A DNA stretch of 46,550 bases from a virus, in IMG/VR virus record IMGVR_UViG_3300046010_009642, positions 1 through 46,550 of that record; one strand, given 5' to 3'. The position numbers and the translations under genes were made by a program. Positions 16,053 through 22,867 of this stretch are shown here, piece after piece. The notes below the pieces were generated by a model. It was not told the origin of the DNA, did no database searches, and saw only the letters and a list, made by a program, of their open reading frames with translations. The first letter of the stretch is position 1. Every line of letters starts with the position of its first letter.

Positions 16053-16456
16053 GGCTGTATAGACATAGATTGAGAGTTTCTTAAATTTCCTAAATCAACA
16101 ATATTTCTTGGAGACGTAACTGTAGAGCTATTTTTCCTTTTTGTCGTTGCATCCCATGCAAATATTTCAGCTTCTATAGTCTTCCTAAATTCACTATTAA
16201 GTTCAGTTGCAATGTCCTCAAACAATTCATCGAAACTATTTGCTGTACGTATTTTATCATTGAAATCCTGTACAATATCATAACGTCTTTCCTGTCCATT
16301 TAATCCTACGGTTCTCCAAACCCAGGGACGAGCAGGTAAATCACTTCCATCCTTTCTCGTACCGCCTTCATGAACAATAGGAGCGTAATTTGCACTCCAA
16401 GTATAAGTAGCAGTCTTAGGAGAAATATTAATATTTTTATTCCAAATAGCTTTCAT
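16049..16456 (-). CDS. Tail completion / HK97 gp10-like protein
   Basis: The protein has 135 residues. YAPIVHEGG followed by LPARPWVWRT matches the typical Y-A-x-x-V-x-x-G and A-R-P-W/F core of HK97 gp10-like and similar neck or tail completion proteins. A helical C-terminal part follows (SFDELFEDIATELNSEFRKTIEAEIF). AGGA stands 5 bases before the ATG. It is the first gene of the tail block of the minus-strand late operon. The sigma factor cassette on the other strand separates it from the neck genes. Confidence 0.6.
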   Translation of the reverse strand: MKAIWNKNINISPKTATYTWSANYAPIVHEGGTRKDGSDLPARPWVWRTVGLNGQERRYDIVQDFNDKIRTANSFDELFEDIATELNSEFRKTIEAEIFAWDATTKRKNSSTVTSPRNIVDLGNLRNSQSMSIQP

Positions 16457-16530
16457 AGTTTCCTGAATAGTTTACCTATAAAGTTGCCATTTTTAAAGTA
16501 ACATAAATATGTAACATTTGTGTTAATGTG

Positions 16531-17487
16531 ATGAATTTTGATGTTAACCAACAGCTGCTAATCAAATACTACGAGAGTAAAGACATAAAAATAAGAAATA
16601 AGATTGTAGAAAAGAATTTAGGACTTGTCTACTCTGTTGCTCAAAAAGTCCAGAAGTCTTGCTCTGTTCCATTAGAGGATTTAGTACAAATTGGGTGTCT
16701 AGGATTAATTCAAGCTATTGAAAGATATAATCCTGAAAAGTCTAAAAAGTTGTCCAGCTTTGCTGTTCCTTTTATAAATGGATATATGCTAATGTTCCTG
16801 CGGGACAAGGACAGATTAGTTAAAATCCCTAGGAATATCCAAGACATTTATCAGAAAATAATGCGTAATGCTAAAAAGAAAGGCATTACTTATGAACAAT
16901 CAGCTAGGGACTTGACTATTTCAGAATTAACCGCCAAAGAAGCTGCGATAGCTCATGATAAAATTCACATAGAACTTCCTGAAATCAGTTACTTTGATAA
17001 CTCTACTATCGATGAATTAGAGATAATACTAGCTAAAATTCCAAGCAAGCACGCACAAATACTTAGATTAATTTATATTGAAGATTATAAAATACAAGAT
17101 ATTAAGTCATTATTAAATTTGTCAGTATACCAAATTAAACAACTAGAATCTGAAGGTATAGAACTACTTAAAAATGTAGTCAACGATATTGTTGTTTGTC
17201 CTAGCTGTTTAAGCAAAAATGTTGTCAAGAACGGGAAAAGAGGAAATAGGCAGCAATATTTATGCAAAAGTTGCCAAAGTCAGTTTGTTGAAAATCCATT
17301 ACAAATTGGCAGGCCTTCTTACGATGACAATGTCAAGATAACAGTCTTAAACGCACTTTCTAATGGCAAATCATTCGCATGGTGCAAACTCTATTTAGGT
17401 GTTTGCCAATCTACTGCCTATAACTGGCTAAAGCAATATAAGGTGGTAAATGGAAAATTACACAAAAACTCTATGATGGATTTTTGA
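16531..17487 (+). CDS. Sigma-70 family factor fused to IS1 InsA-like zinc ribbon/HTH
   Basis: The protein has 318 residues from ATG 16531; a GTG lies one codon upstream. Residues 20-105 are sigma region 2: KNLGLVYSVAQKV, then EDLVQIGCLGLIQAIERYNP, FAVPFINGYM and RLVKIPRNIQ. Residues 165-215 are region 4 (HAQILRLIYIEDYKIQDIKSL). Residues 222-305 are not sigma: CPSC (223, 226), KNGKRGNRQQYLCKSC (245, 248), then a helix-turn-helix ending STAYNWLK. This is the order of the InsA/transposase N-terminal domain of IS1. Region 2 binds core RNA polymerase, so the protein probably redirects host polymerase to phage promoters. It stands alone on the plus strand inside the minus-strand late genes. Confidence 0.8.
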   Translation: MNFDVNQQLLIKYYESKDIKIRNKIVEKNLGLVYSVAQKVQKSCSVPLEDLVQIGCLGLIQAIERYNPEKSKKLSSFAVPFINGYMLMFLRDKDRLVKIPRNIQDIYQKIMRNAKKKGITYEQSARDLTISELTAKEAAIAHDKIHIELPEISYFDNSTIDELEIILAKIPSKHAQILRLIYIEDYKIQDIKSLLNLSVYQIKQLESEGIELLKNVVNDIVVCPSCLSKNVVKNGKRGNRQQYLCKSCQSQFVENPLQIGRPSYDDNVKITVLNALSNGKSFAWCKLYLGVCQSTAYNWLKQYKVVNGKLHKNSMMDF

Positions 17488-17689
17488 TTTTATTGACATA
17501 CCAATTTAAGTACCATAAAGCTTTCTGTAAATCTTCATTACCATTCTTGTGTTCGCTTCTCCATAAGTATTTGATGACATTGCCTTTGATGAATCCTCTT
17601 AGCTCTTCCGGAGATAAAGCTGCTGCAATTGCATCAATGCATTCAACTGAACTTGCTGTGTAATGCTGTGGGTGATCTACGTTTGACAT
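17471..17689 (-). CDS. DUF3310 family protein
   Basis: The protein has 72 residues from MSNVDHPQHYTASS. The motif chain HPQHYTASSVECIDAI, ELRGFIKGNVIKYLWR, then HKNGNEDLQKALWYLNW is typical of DUF3310 (SaV-like) phage proteins, which some authors link to nucleotide metabolism; the function is not settled. A frame extension upstream only reads through the hairpin at 17693-17713, so I take ATG 17689. GGAGG, ten bases upstream, is the ribosome binding site and is one arm of that hairpin. The 3' end overlaps the end of the convergent sigma gene by 17 bases. Confidence 0.8.
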   Translation of the reverse strand: MSNVDHPQHYTASSVECIDAIAAALSPEELRGFIKGNVIKYLWRSEHKNGNEDLQKALWYLNWYVNKIKNPS

Positions 17690-17692
17690 AAT

Positions 17693-17713
17693 AAAAAAAC
17701 CTCCTTGCGGAGG
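17693..17713 (-). terminator. Terminator-like hairpin that holds the DUF3310 ribosome binding site
   Basis: On the minus strand CCTCC-GCAA-GGAGG (17713-17700) has a GNRA loop and is followed by seven T (17699-17693), then by the DUF3310 ATG at 17689. The 3' arm GGAGG is also the Shine-Dalgarno sequence. It can act as terminator or attenuator and as translational block. Confidence 0.65.
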
Positions 17714-17760
17714 CCCCATTTGTGTTGTGGTGTAGCTATTGCAAGTTAGTAAGTTAGAGC

Positions 17761-17808
17761 TTACTGTTTGTCTTTTTTATCCCGTTCGGGATAATCGTAA
17801 TCAAACAT
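17761..17808 (-). CDS. Possible 15-residue leader peptide (MFDYDYPERDKKDKQ)
   Basis: The ORF lies 25 bases after the predicted start of the promoter at 17868-17840 and about 50 bases before the terminator-like hairpin. It contains the small palindrome ATCCCGTTCGGGAT (17779-17792). There is a weak TAGG in front. A leader-peptide role is inferred only from the order promoter, short ORF, hairpin, gene. It may be untranslated. Confidence 0.3.
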   Translation of the reverse strand: MFDYDYPERDKKDKQ

Positions 17809-17839
17809 AGAATTTGCCTATTGCTTATCGAATAAAATT

Positions 17840-17868
17840 AATATAGCATCCTATTTTATCCCTGTCAA
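17840..17868 (-). promoter_or_regulatory. Promoter of the DUF3310 leader transcript
   Basis: On the minus strand CTATTGACA holds the -35 box (17868-17863), and TATATT (17845-17840) follows after 17 bases. It lies just after the end of the neck gene at 17888, so DUF3310 has its own promoter inside the late gene block. Confidence 0.75.
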
Positions 17869-17887
17869 TAGTTTTCTGAAAAATTAT

Positions 17888-18328
17888 TTAGACTGCTGTT
17901 GGCAGCGTTATAGTACCTCGTATTAACGTACCTCTTTTAGTTGTGTAAGCATTTATTCTGTTCTGTGTAATAGCTATGAACTTCCAAGTTCCTTGAAATA
18001 TAGAACCATCGTTATTAGTTAGTTTAGCTGTACCAACAGATTGAACAGTGATTGTAGTTGGCATCAATTTTGGATTACTCAGCCGTCCTTCGACTTGGAT
18101 TAAGCTAGTACTGTAGCTGCCAGGCATTTGCAGCACTTTTGGATCTTTGTATTCAGTTGCAGAAACTAATAGTGTAGTAGGAGTAGATGATTGAACATAA
18201 TTCCCAGTCTCTGGATCTACTGTAAAACTACCACTGCCAACGTTGAATTTTAACTCTAAATTAACTGTACTAAAATAATTATCGGGCAAATGTTCTAACG
18301 CGCCACTGACAAGTTGCTCAATATTCAT
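17888..18328 (-). CDS. Neck / head completion protein, unassigned
   Basis: The protein has 146 residues, starts MNIEQLVSGALEHLPDNYF and overlaps the previous gene as ATGA. Strands dominate (LELKFNVGSGSF, TTLLVSATEY, LIQVEGRLSNP, GTWKFIAITQ). It ends the capsid block of the minus-strand late operon, where a head-tail stopper or tail attachment protein is expected. I recognise no motif, so this is a place-based call. Confidence 0.45.
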   Translation of the reverse strand: MNIEQLVSGALEHLPDNYFSTVNLELKFNVGSGSFTVDPETGNYVQSSTPTTLLVSATEYKDPKVLQMPGSYSTSLIQVEGRLSNPKLMPTTITVQSVGTAKLTNNDGSIFQGTWKFIAITQNRINAYTTKRGTLIRGTITLPTAV

Positions 18329-19038
18329 GACGTGTACTCACTTGGGCGATATTTTCTAAATATTGATAATAACTCATTTATTGGGCTACCACTAGTTTTG
18401 TTGCCACTTATTCCAAGATAATCTGACTGTGATGCATACTCTACTTTGTACTTCTCGTCAGAAACATCTACAGATTTTACTCCCTGTGATTGAGGAGAAA
18501 TTCTCATAGCCACAATACTAGCTAAAGCACGTTTTAGTATTACAACTTCCTCTGTGTTAGTTGTAAAATTAAAACCAGAATAATAAGTAATTTTAAGTTG
18601 TTTTTTTAGTCTAGGAACTGTTGGACTGCGACTATATCTCCTAAATCCAGTGTGATAAAAATATTCATGTCTTAACACTCGACTAAGAGACAATAAGCCA
18701 ACTTCATTGTTATCGTAATCAATAATATAATCTTTATCTAAAGTAAGTAATTCCCATTCTTGTAAAGAATAAACACCAAAGCGAGGCGGAGTATCACTCC
18801 CTCTTAATTCTATTACAGGAGCAGGAGAAGGAAGTAGTGGACGTATTGGCACAATCACTCTTCCAGTATTTGGTATAGACAAAATTTTAGTAAATTCTGT
18901 TAGAGCTAATGGACGGTTAGAGCCATTAACTCCTTCCACTAAACTTTGAGCTAAAGTTATTGCAGTAGTCAATGGCTCTCCAGTCAAAGTAATGCTGGGA
19001 GCATAACTAATACAGTCTTGATTAGAGAGCCACGGCAT
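18325..19038 (-). CDS. Head-tail connector (adaptor)-like protein
   Basis: The protein has 237 residues from MPWLSNQDCIS. A TTG three codons upstream is also open but overlaps the previous gene. Visible parts are an N-terminal helix (TTAITLAQSLVEGVN), a beta middle (GRVIVPIRPLLPSPAPVIELR, then DYIIDYDNNEVG) and a C-terminal helix (VILKRALASIVAMRIS). The plan with LKITYYSGF before the helical end is like gp6-type or similar head-tail adaptor proteins. It lies between decoration and neck genes. Moderately supported. Confidence 0.5.
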   Translation of the reverse strand: MPWLSNQDCISYAPSITLTGEPLTTAITLAQSLVEGVNGSNRPLALTEFTKILSIPNTGRVIVPIRPLLPSPAPVIELRGSDTPPRFGVYSLQEWELLTLDKDYIIDYDNNEVGLLSLSRVLRHEYFYHTGFRRYSRSPTVPRLKKQLKITYYSGFNFTTNTEEVVILKRALASIVAMRISPQSQGVKSVDVSDEKYKVEYASQSDYLGISGNKTSGSPINELLSIFRKYRPSEYTS

Positions 19039-19039
19039 A

Positions 19040-19459
19040 TTAAGCAACCCCGAAGTATTGCAAATAAATGTTAGCTTTGCCAGCGGTTAAATCAGCAGTA
19101 GCTACTACTAAATTAAGCGCAGATTTAGTACCGCCAGCTAATTTAACTGGTGTAGTGTTAGCAGTTAAAGCTACAACTCCTGTTACAGAAGCAATTGCTG
19201 TAGCAGTATAGATAGATTGCGCCACTGGAGATGACGCATTATTGATGAAACTTAATCCAACTGTAGCGCTACCACCACTTGTTATAGTAGTGACAACGTC
19301 TATAAAACCACGATGAATAATGGAGCCAGGGGGTAATTCTAGCTCTAATGGAATGTTCCCAATTTTCCCGCCTACATCAGCAAAATCATAAATAACTTTA
19401 ACGATTCCACCAACAGAGTCAGTTTGAACTCTAGCTGGTATTGTATTCAACTTAGGCAT
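19040..19459 (-). CDS. Capsid decoration-like protein
   Basis: The protein has 139 residues from MPKLNTIPAR, chosen because GGAGG lies 9 bases upstream; the open frame runs six codons further. It is a Gly-, Thr- and Val-rich beta protein (DVVTTITSGGSATVGLSF, then NIYLQYFGVA at the end) with the look of phage head decoration or stabilisation proteins. It is two genes downstream of the major capsid gene, a usual place for these. No specific family is recognised. Confidence 0.5.
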   Translation of the reverse strand: MPKLNTIPARVQTDSVGGIVKVIYDFADVGGKIGNIPLELELPPGSIIHRGFIDVVTTITSGGSATVGLSFINNASSPVAQSIYTATAIASVTGVVALTANTTPVKLAGGTKSALNLVVATADLTAGKANIYLQYFGVA

Positions 19460-19682
19460 TGCGTCTATCCTCCACAAATCTAGGACATTCTTTTAAATAC
19501 TCTGGGCAAAATATTGTACCAACCAAATTAGTTCTAAATTGCCCACACAACAAACATTTGAACTGTGAGTCAAAGCCAGGATGCTGAAAAGCTGGGGTAG
19601 GAGCCGTAGATGTTTTTTTCCTTGACTCCTTTACCTCTTTGGCTTCTTTGATTATTTCCTTATTTTCATCTTGTTCTGTCAT
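19452..19682 (-). CDS. Small zinc-ribbon-like protein next to the capsid gene
   Basis: The protein has 76 residues from MTEQDENKEI. The N-terminal 35 residues are highly charged (KEVKESRKKT). The rest has CLLCGQF, then FCPEYLKECPRF, four cysteines that may bind zinc. It starts 14 bases after the capsid stop and overlaps the decoration gene by eight bases. The function is unknown. Confidence 0.55.
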   Translation of the reverse strand: MTEQDENKEIIKEAKEVKESRKKTSTAPTPAFQHPGFDSQFKCLLCGQFRTNLVGTIFCPEYLKECPRFVEDRRNA

Positions 19683-19696
19683 AGGAAATATCAATA

Positions 19697-21445
19697 TTAA
19701 ACTGCGGTTTTGAGTGTGTTAACTTTGATAACTCTAAGTTGTTGTGGGACAGCACTACTGTCTCCTGCACCATCAACATCCATTTGAACAAATCCTTCTT
19801 CAGAGCGCCAGATAGTTCTAGTAGCACGTCCAAAATCAGTGTCATCATCAAAGCGAACTTCCATTTCAGTGCCGATGCCACGTCCGATTGTGTCAGAACC
19901 AAAAGCAAAGCTAGTGTGAGTGACTTTGCTGCTTTCTGTTTGAACGCCGGGAGCGCCGCTACCACCAACACCATAAGCATTAGTCTCGAAAATCATGAAG
20001 TTCTCAAAATCTCCACAATATCCAGTTAGCTTATCTGTCTCACCAGGAGAGATTAGAACAGGATTTAAGAACTCTGTCAAGGCTTGCAATTCGCTAGGAC
20101 TAGCAGCATGCCACAAAGTGTCATAGCTAATTTTTAATTGAGTCAAAGCTGTGCTGTTAACTACCAAGCCATACTTGTTACCAGCAAATGGAGGAATCTG
20201 TAGCTCTTTCATGTAACCATACAGAGACGCTAAGAATTTGCGAGATAAAGTTCCATCATCTCCAGCAGTAGCAACATCACCAATCGCAGTGGTAACAGCG
20301 TTTTTATCATTGTAAACAACACGAGTTGTGCCAGTCCACAAGCTTCTAATCTGCAAATCTTCCCATGCGTAGTAATCTCGCATTAAGTTTCTATTCAAAA
20401 TTGACAACAATTCAATCATTGAATAGGCAGTTACAAAGCTAACTAAAGTAACAGGAGGATATTGGGAATTACGTCCTAAACCCCATTCACTTAACTGAGC
20501 TGTTACAACTCCAGTGGATAAATTTTGATTACCAGAGTCAATACGAGTATACGCACCAGCACTTGACAATAATCTGTCCTCAGGAGCGTTAGGAGCAGGT
20601 AAATAAGCCGCTCTAGGAATCTTAATGTTGTCTCCCAATCCTTTACCAAAATCAATTACAGTATTAGCAAATTGCCAAAAGATAAATCCTTGACGATTGT
20701 TGGTACGCATAATCGATGACAAAACAGACAAAAATCCGCCTTGGATGTCTCCACCAACTGTTGCAGCATCCTTGGAAATGGTAGAAGAACCACGCAACAT
20801 ACCATTGGCTTTTGCCCAAGACTCTAAGTCTTTAATAACAGCTGCTTTGTTTTCTTTAACAAATTGATTCAACTGCCTGTTGTCTTGAGTAACATACTGG
20901 GAGCCATTGGCGCGTACTTTGATAACTTTGGAGCAGTCATCAAAAATGTTAAACCAATCTTTTAAAGCACCTTGTGGCGCATCTGCTTTAGATGTTATTA
21001 CTCTATTAACATTAGGAACAGAAACGTTTTCAGTTTTTCCTTGCATTCTACCAATATCATTTAATACTTTTTCAGCTAATCTCGCTGTATCTAGTTGAGA
21101 CTTAAGAGCGTCCTTTTCAGCACGTTCTTTTTGTAAAGCAGCTTCTAATTCTGCTTTAGCTTGTTTTTCCGCTTCTAAAGAAGATTGCATTTTATCTAAA
21201 TGAACAGATAAAACACGTTCAACGTCGTCTAAAGACAAAGGCTTGGGCGCATCATGCTCAGGAGCAGGAGTAGGTGCAGGAGCTGAAACATCTGTAGTAG
21301 ATTCTACTGATACGCTGTCTTGAATCTTGACGGAGTTGGCAATAGCAAATCCTTTTGGTTTGTCTGACATTTTTTCTCTTTTTGCTTGATTAATTGAATC
21401 TATGACTTGCTGTTCTGATAATTCTTTTATAAATTTCCGTGACAT
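19697..21445 (-). CDS. Major capsid protein with N-terminal scaffold domain
   Basis: The protein has 582 residues. Residues 1-150 are charged with a coiled coil at about 80-125 (DKMQSSLEAEKQAKAELEAAL), which fits a built-in scaffolding (delta) domain that the phage protease would remove. From about 160 the sequence reads as an HK97-fold capsid: GGDIQGGFLSVLSSIMR, GLGDNIKIPRAAY, then LQIPPFAGNKYGLVVN and a final FDDDTDFGRATRTIWRSEEGF. A probable protease gene at 31638 supports maturation by cleavage. Five bases before the ATG stands an 11-base inverted repeat, and no ribosome binding site is seen. The gene heads the minus-strand capsid block. Confidence 0.8.
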   Translation of the reverse strand: MSRKFIKELSEQQVIDSINQAKREKMSDKPKGFAIANSVKIQDSVSVESTTDVSAPAPTPAPEHDAPKPLSLDDVERVLSVHLDKMQSSLEAEKQAKAELEAALQKERAEKDALKSQLDTARLAEKVLNDIGRMQGKTENVSVPNVNRVITSKADAPQGALKDWFNIFDDCSKVIKVRANGSQYVTQDNRQLNQFVKENKAAVIKDLESWAKANGMLRGSSTISKDAATVGGDIQGGFLSVLSSIMRTNNRQGFIFWQFANTVIDFGKGLGDNIKIPRAAYLPAPNAPEDRLLSSAGAYTRIDSGNQNLSTGVVTAQLSEWGLGRNSQYPPVTLVSFVTAYSMIELLSILNRNLMRDYYAWEDLQIRSLWTGTTRVVYNDKNAVTTAIGDVATAGDDGTLSRKFLASLYGYMKELQIPPFAGNKYGLVVNSTALTQLKISYDTLWHAASPSELQALTEFLNPVLISPGETDKLTGYCGDFENFMIFETNAYGVGGSGAPGVQTESSKVTHTSFAFGSDTIGRGIGTEMEVRFDDDTDFGRATRTIWRSEEGFVQMDVDGAGDSSAVPQQLRVIKVNTLKTAV

Positions 21446-21449
21446 ACAA

Positions 21450-21478
21450 TTAAGCTAAAACACTTGTTTTTAGCTTAA
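21450..21478. repeat. Inverted repeat in front of the capsid start codon
   Basis: TTAAGCTAAAA (21450-21460) and TTTTAGCTTAA (21468-21478) pair perfectly around 7 bases. It lies between the capsid ATG (21445, minus strand) and the divergent XRE gene (21541). It may be an operator for the XRE protein or a hairpin in the capsid mRNA leader. Confidence 0.7.
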
Positions 21479-21540
21479 ACTATTCTCGCTAATTATAATG
21501 GCAATAATTATTGTAGCTGTATCTTTTATGGTATTAAATT

Positions 21541-21747
21541 ATGTCCAAAAGGCAGGGAAGCTATTTAAAAAAATGTAGAATTGAAAAAGGTTTTAGTTGC
21601 CAACAACTAGCAAATTGTATTGGAGTTAGCCGCATGACTCTCGTTAGGGCGGAAAGTAATGGAATTAAACGTGCTTGCTTAATTAAAAAAATAGCTAAAG
21701 TATTGGAAATTAGTCCGTCTTATTTATTGGAATTAGATTATGACTGA
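21541..21747 (+). CDS. XRE-type helix-turn-helix regulator
   Basis: The protein has 68 residues. SYLKKCRIEKGFSCQQLANCI followed by GVSRMTLVRAES and CLIKKIAKVLEISPSYLLEL is a complete Cro/C1-type HTH domain and nothing more. The gene is divergent to the capsid operon and overlaps the first fibre gene by eight bases. It probably controls the shared intergenic region (21446-21540), which holds the inverted repeat, and with it the fibre cassette or the capsid operon. The targets are inferred from place only. Confidence 0.8.
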   Translation: MSKRQGSYLKKCRIEKGFSCQQLANCIGVSRMTLVRAESNGIKRACLIKKIAKVLEISPSYLLELDYD

Positions 21748-22867
21748 ACCATTTAAACCTCAGTTTAATACACAAAAATTAGATTTATTACTTAAAAAAG
21801 GTGAGACAGCTAGATTTAATTTAACTGTAACAGGTAGTTATGGCATGAACTTTGCAAATGCTTTGGTATTTGGAGAAGTTCGACGTAAATCTCCGGGATT
21901 TAGTTTAGTTAAACGATTTACTGCATCTACTACAATTAACACCCCAAATGTACAAATTAAAGCATATCCTGCTACAGCTGACAAAAGTAAAATATTGTCT
22001 TTACTGCCTGTTAGAGTTGGGGATAAAGTAATTATTGAAGGCGCTGTTGCAATTGCTAAAGTAGACGCTGTTACTGACTCTACTCTTGTTTTAAGTTCTA
22101 ATGCAACTAAAACAGTTAGTGAAGCTAGAATATTTAATCGTTCTGCATCAGTGGCTGCGTTTCATGCTAATGTAGCAAGCAGCTTTACTGTAAATGTAAC
22201 TAGCAATACATCAAATACATTAAATGTAACAGGCGTAACTCAACAAATCCCCGCTGGCAGTATACTTGCTTTTACAAGTGGTACATTAGTAACAGGAGTT
22301 ACAGTAGCAAACACTGTAAATGCTGGACAAACAAGTATTGAAATTAGAGAAACAGTTGTCGCTGGCACTCTTAATGGCTACAACTGTTATGTTACAAATA
22401 GTCATGGTTACTTAAACAACGGAAGTGCGGATATAGCGATTAACTCAACTAATACAACAGGAGTAGATGTAAGCATCCAAGGCTGGTATTTAGGTTTACC
22501 CGCAATGACTGCAAATACAAGATTGTATGTTCAATCTTATTCTAATGTTGATAAAGAATGGAAATATGTAGGAGCAGTAGCTTTCAAGGAAAATTTTGTA
22601 GGAATCCCTCCTACTGCATTAACTACACCAACAGTAAAACTTTTGGCACCCGAAGGTAATGTTATCATCCCTCCTTATTCCAAATTCATGGTTGGAGTAA
22701 TACCATTCAACACAATTAGTTTAGAATTATACGTAAACAGCGCTGAATTTTACGATATGGATGGAGAATATGGATATGAAATATTAGTTAGATTGAATAA
22801 CGGAGACACTGTTAGAGTTATGGAAGGGAATTGTACATTTACAGATAGTTGGAGTGATTTACAATGA
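21740..22867 (+). CDS. Fibre cassette protein 1 (tail or neck appendage)
   Basis: The protein has 375 residues and is Thr/Val/Asn-rich beta. Residues 85-145 (VRVGDKVIIEGAVAIAKV, then LVLSSNATKTV) and 165-215 (IPAGSILAFTSGTLVTGVTV) are two Ig-like or small beta units, similar in style to those in the tail-tube paralogues. The C-terminal part (NTRLYVQSYSNVDKEWKYV) looks like a fibre base. It is the first structural gene after the XRE regulator and overlaps both neighbours. The role as adsorption appendage is inferred from composition and neighbours. Confidence 0.5.
   Translation: MTEPFKPQFNTQKLDLLLKKGETARFNLTVTGSYGMNFANALVFGEVRRKSPGFSLVKRFTASTTINTPNVQIKAYPATADKSKILSLLPVRVGDKVIIEGAVAIAKVDAVTDSTLVLSSNATKTVSEARIFNRSASVAAFHANVASSFTVNVTSNTSNTLNVTGVTQQIPAGSILAFTSGTLVTGVTVANTVNAGQTSIEIRETVVAGTLNGYNCYVTNSHGYLNNGSADIAINSTNTTGVDVSIQGWYLGLPAMTANTRLYVQSYSNVDKEWKYVGAVAFKENFVGIPPTALTTPTVKLLAPEGNVIIPPYSKFMVGVIPFNTISLELYVNSAEFYDMDGEYGYEILVRLNNGDTVRVMEGNCTFTDSWSDLQ

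Noticed and set aside
17779-17792. Palindrome ATCCCGTTCGGGAT as a separate terminator
   Set aside because: It has no T run in either reading direction after the stem and lies inside the possible leader ORF.
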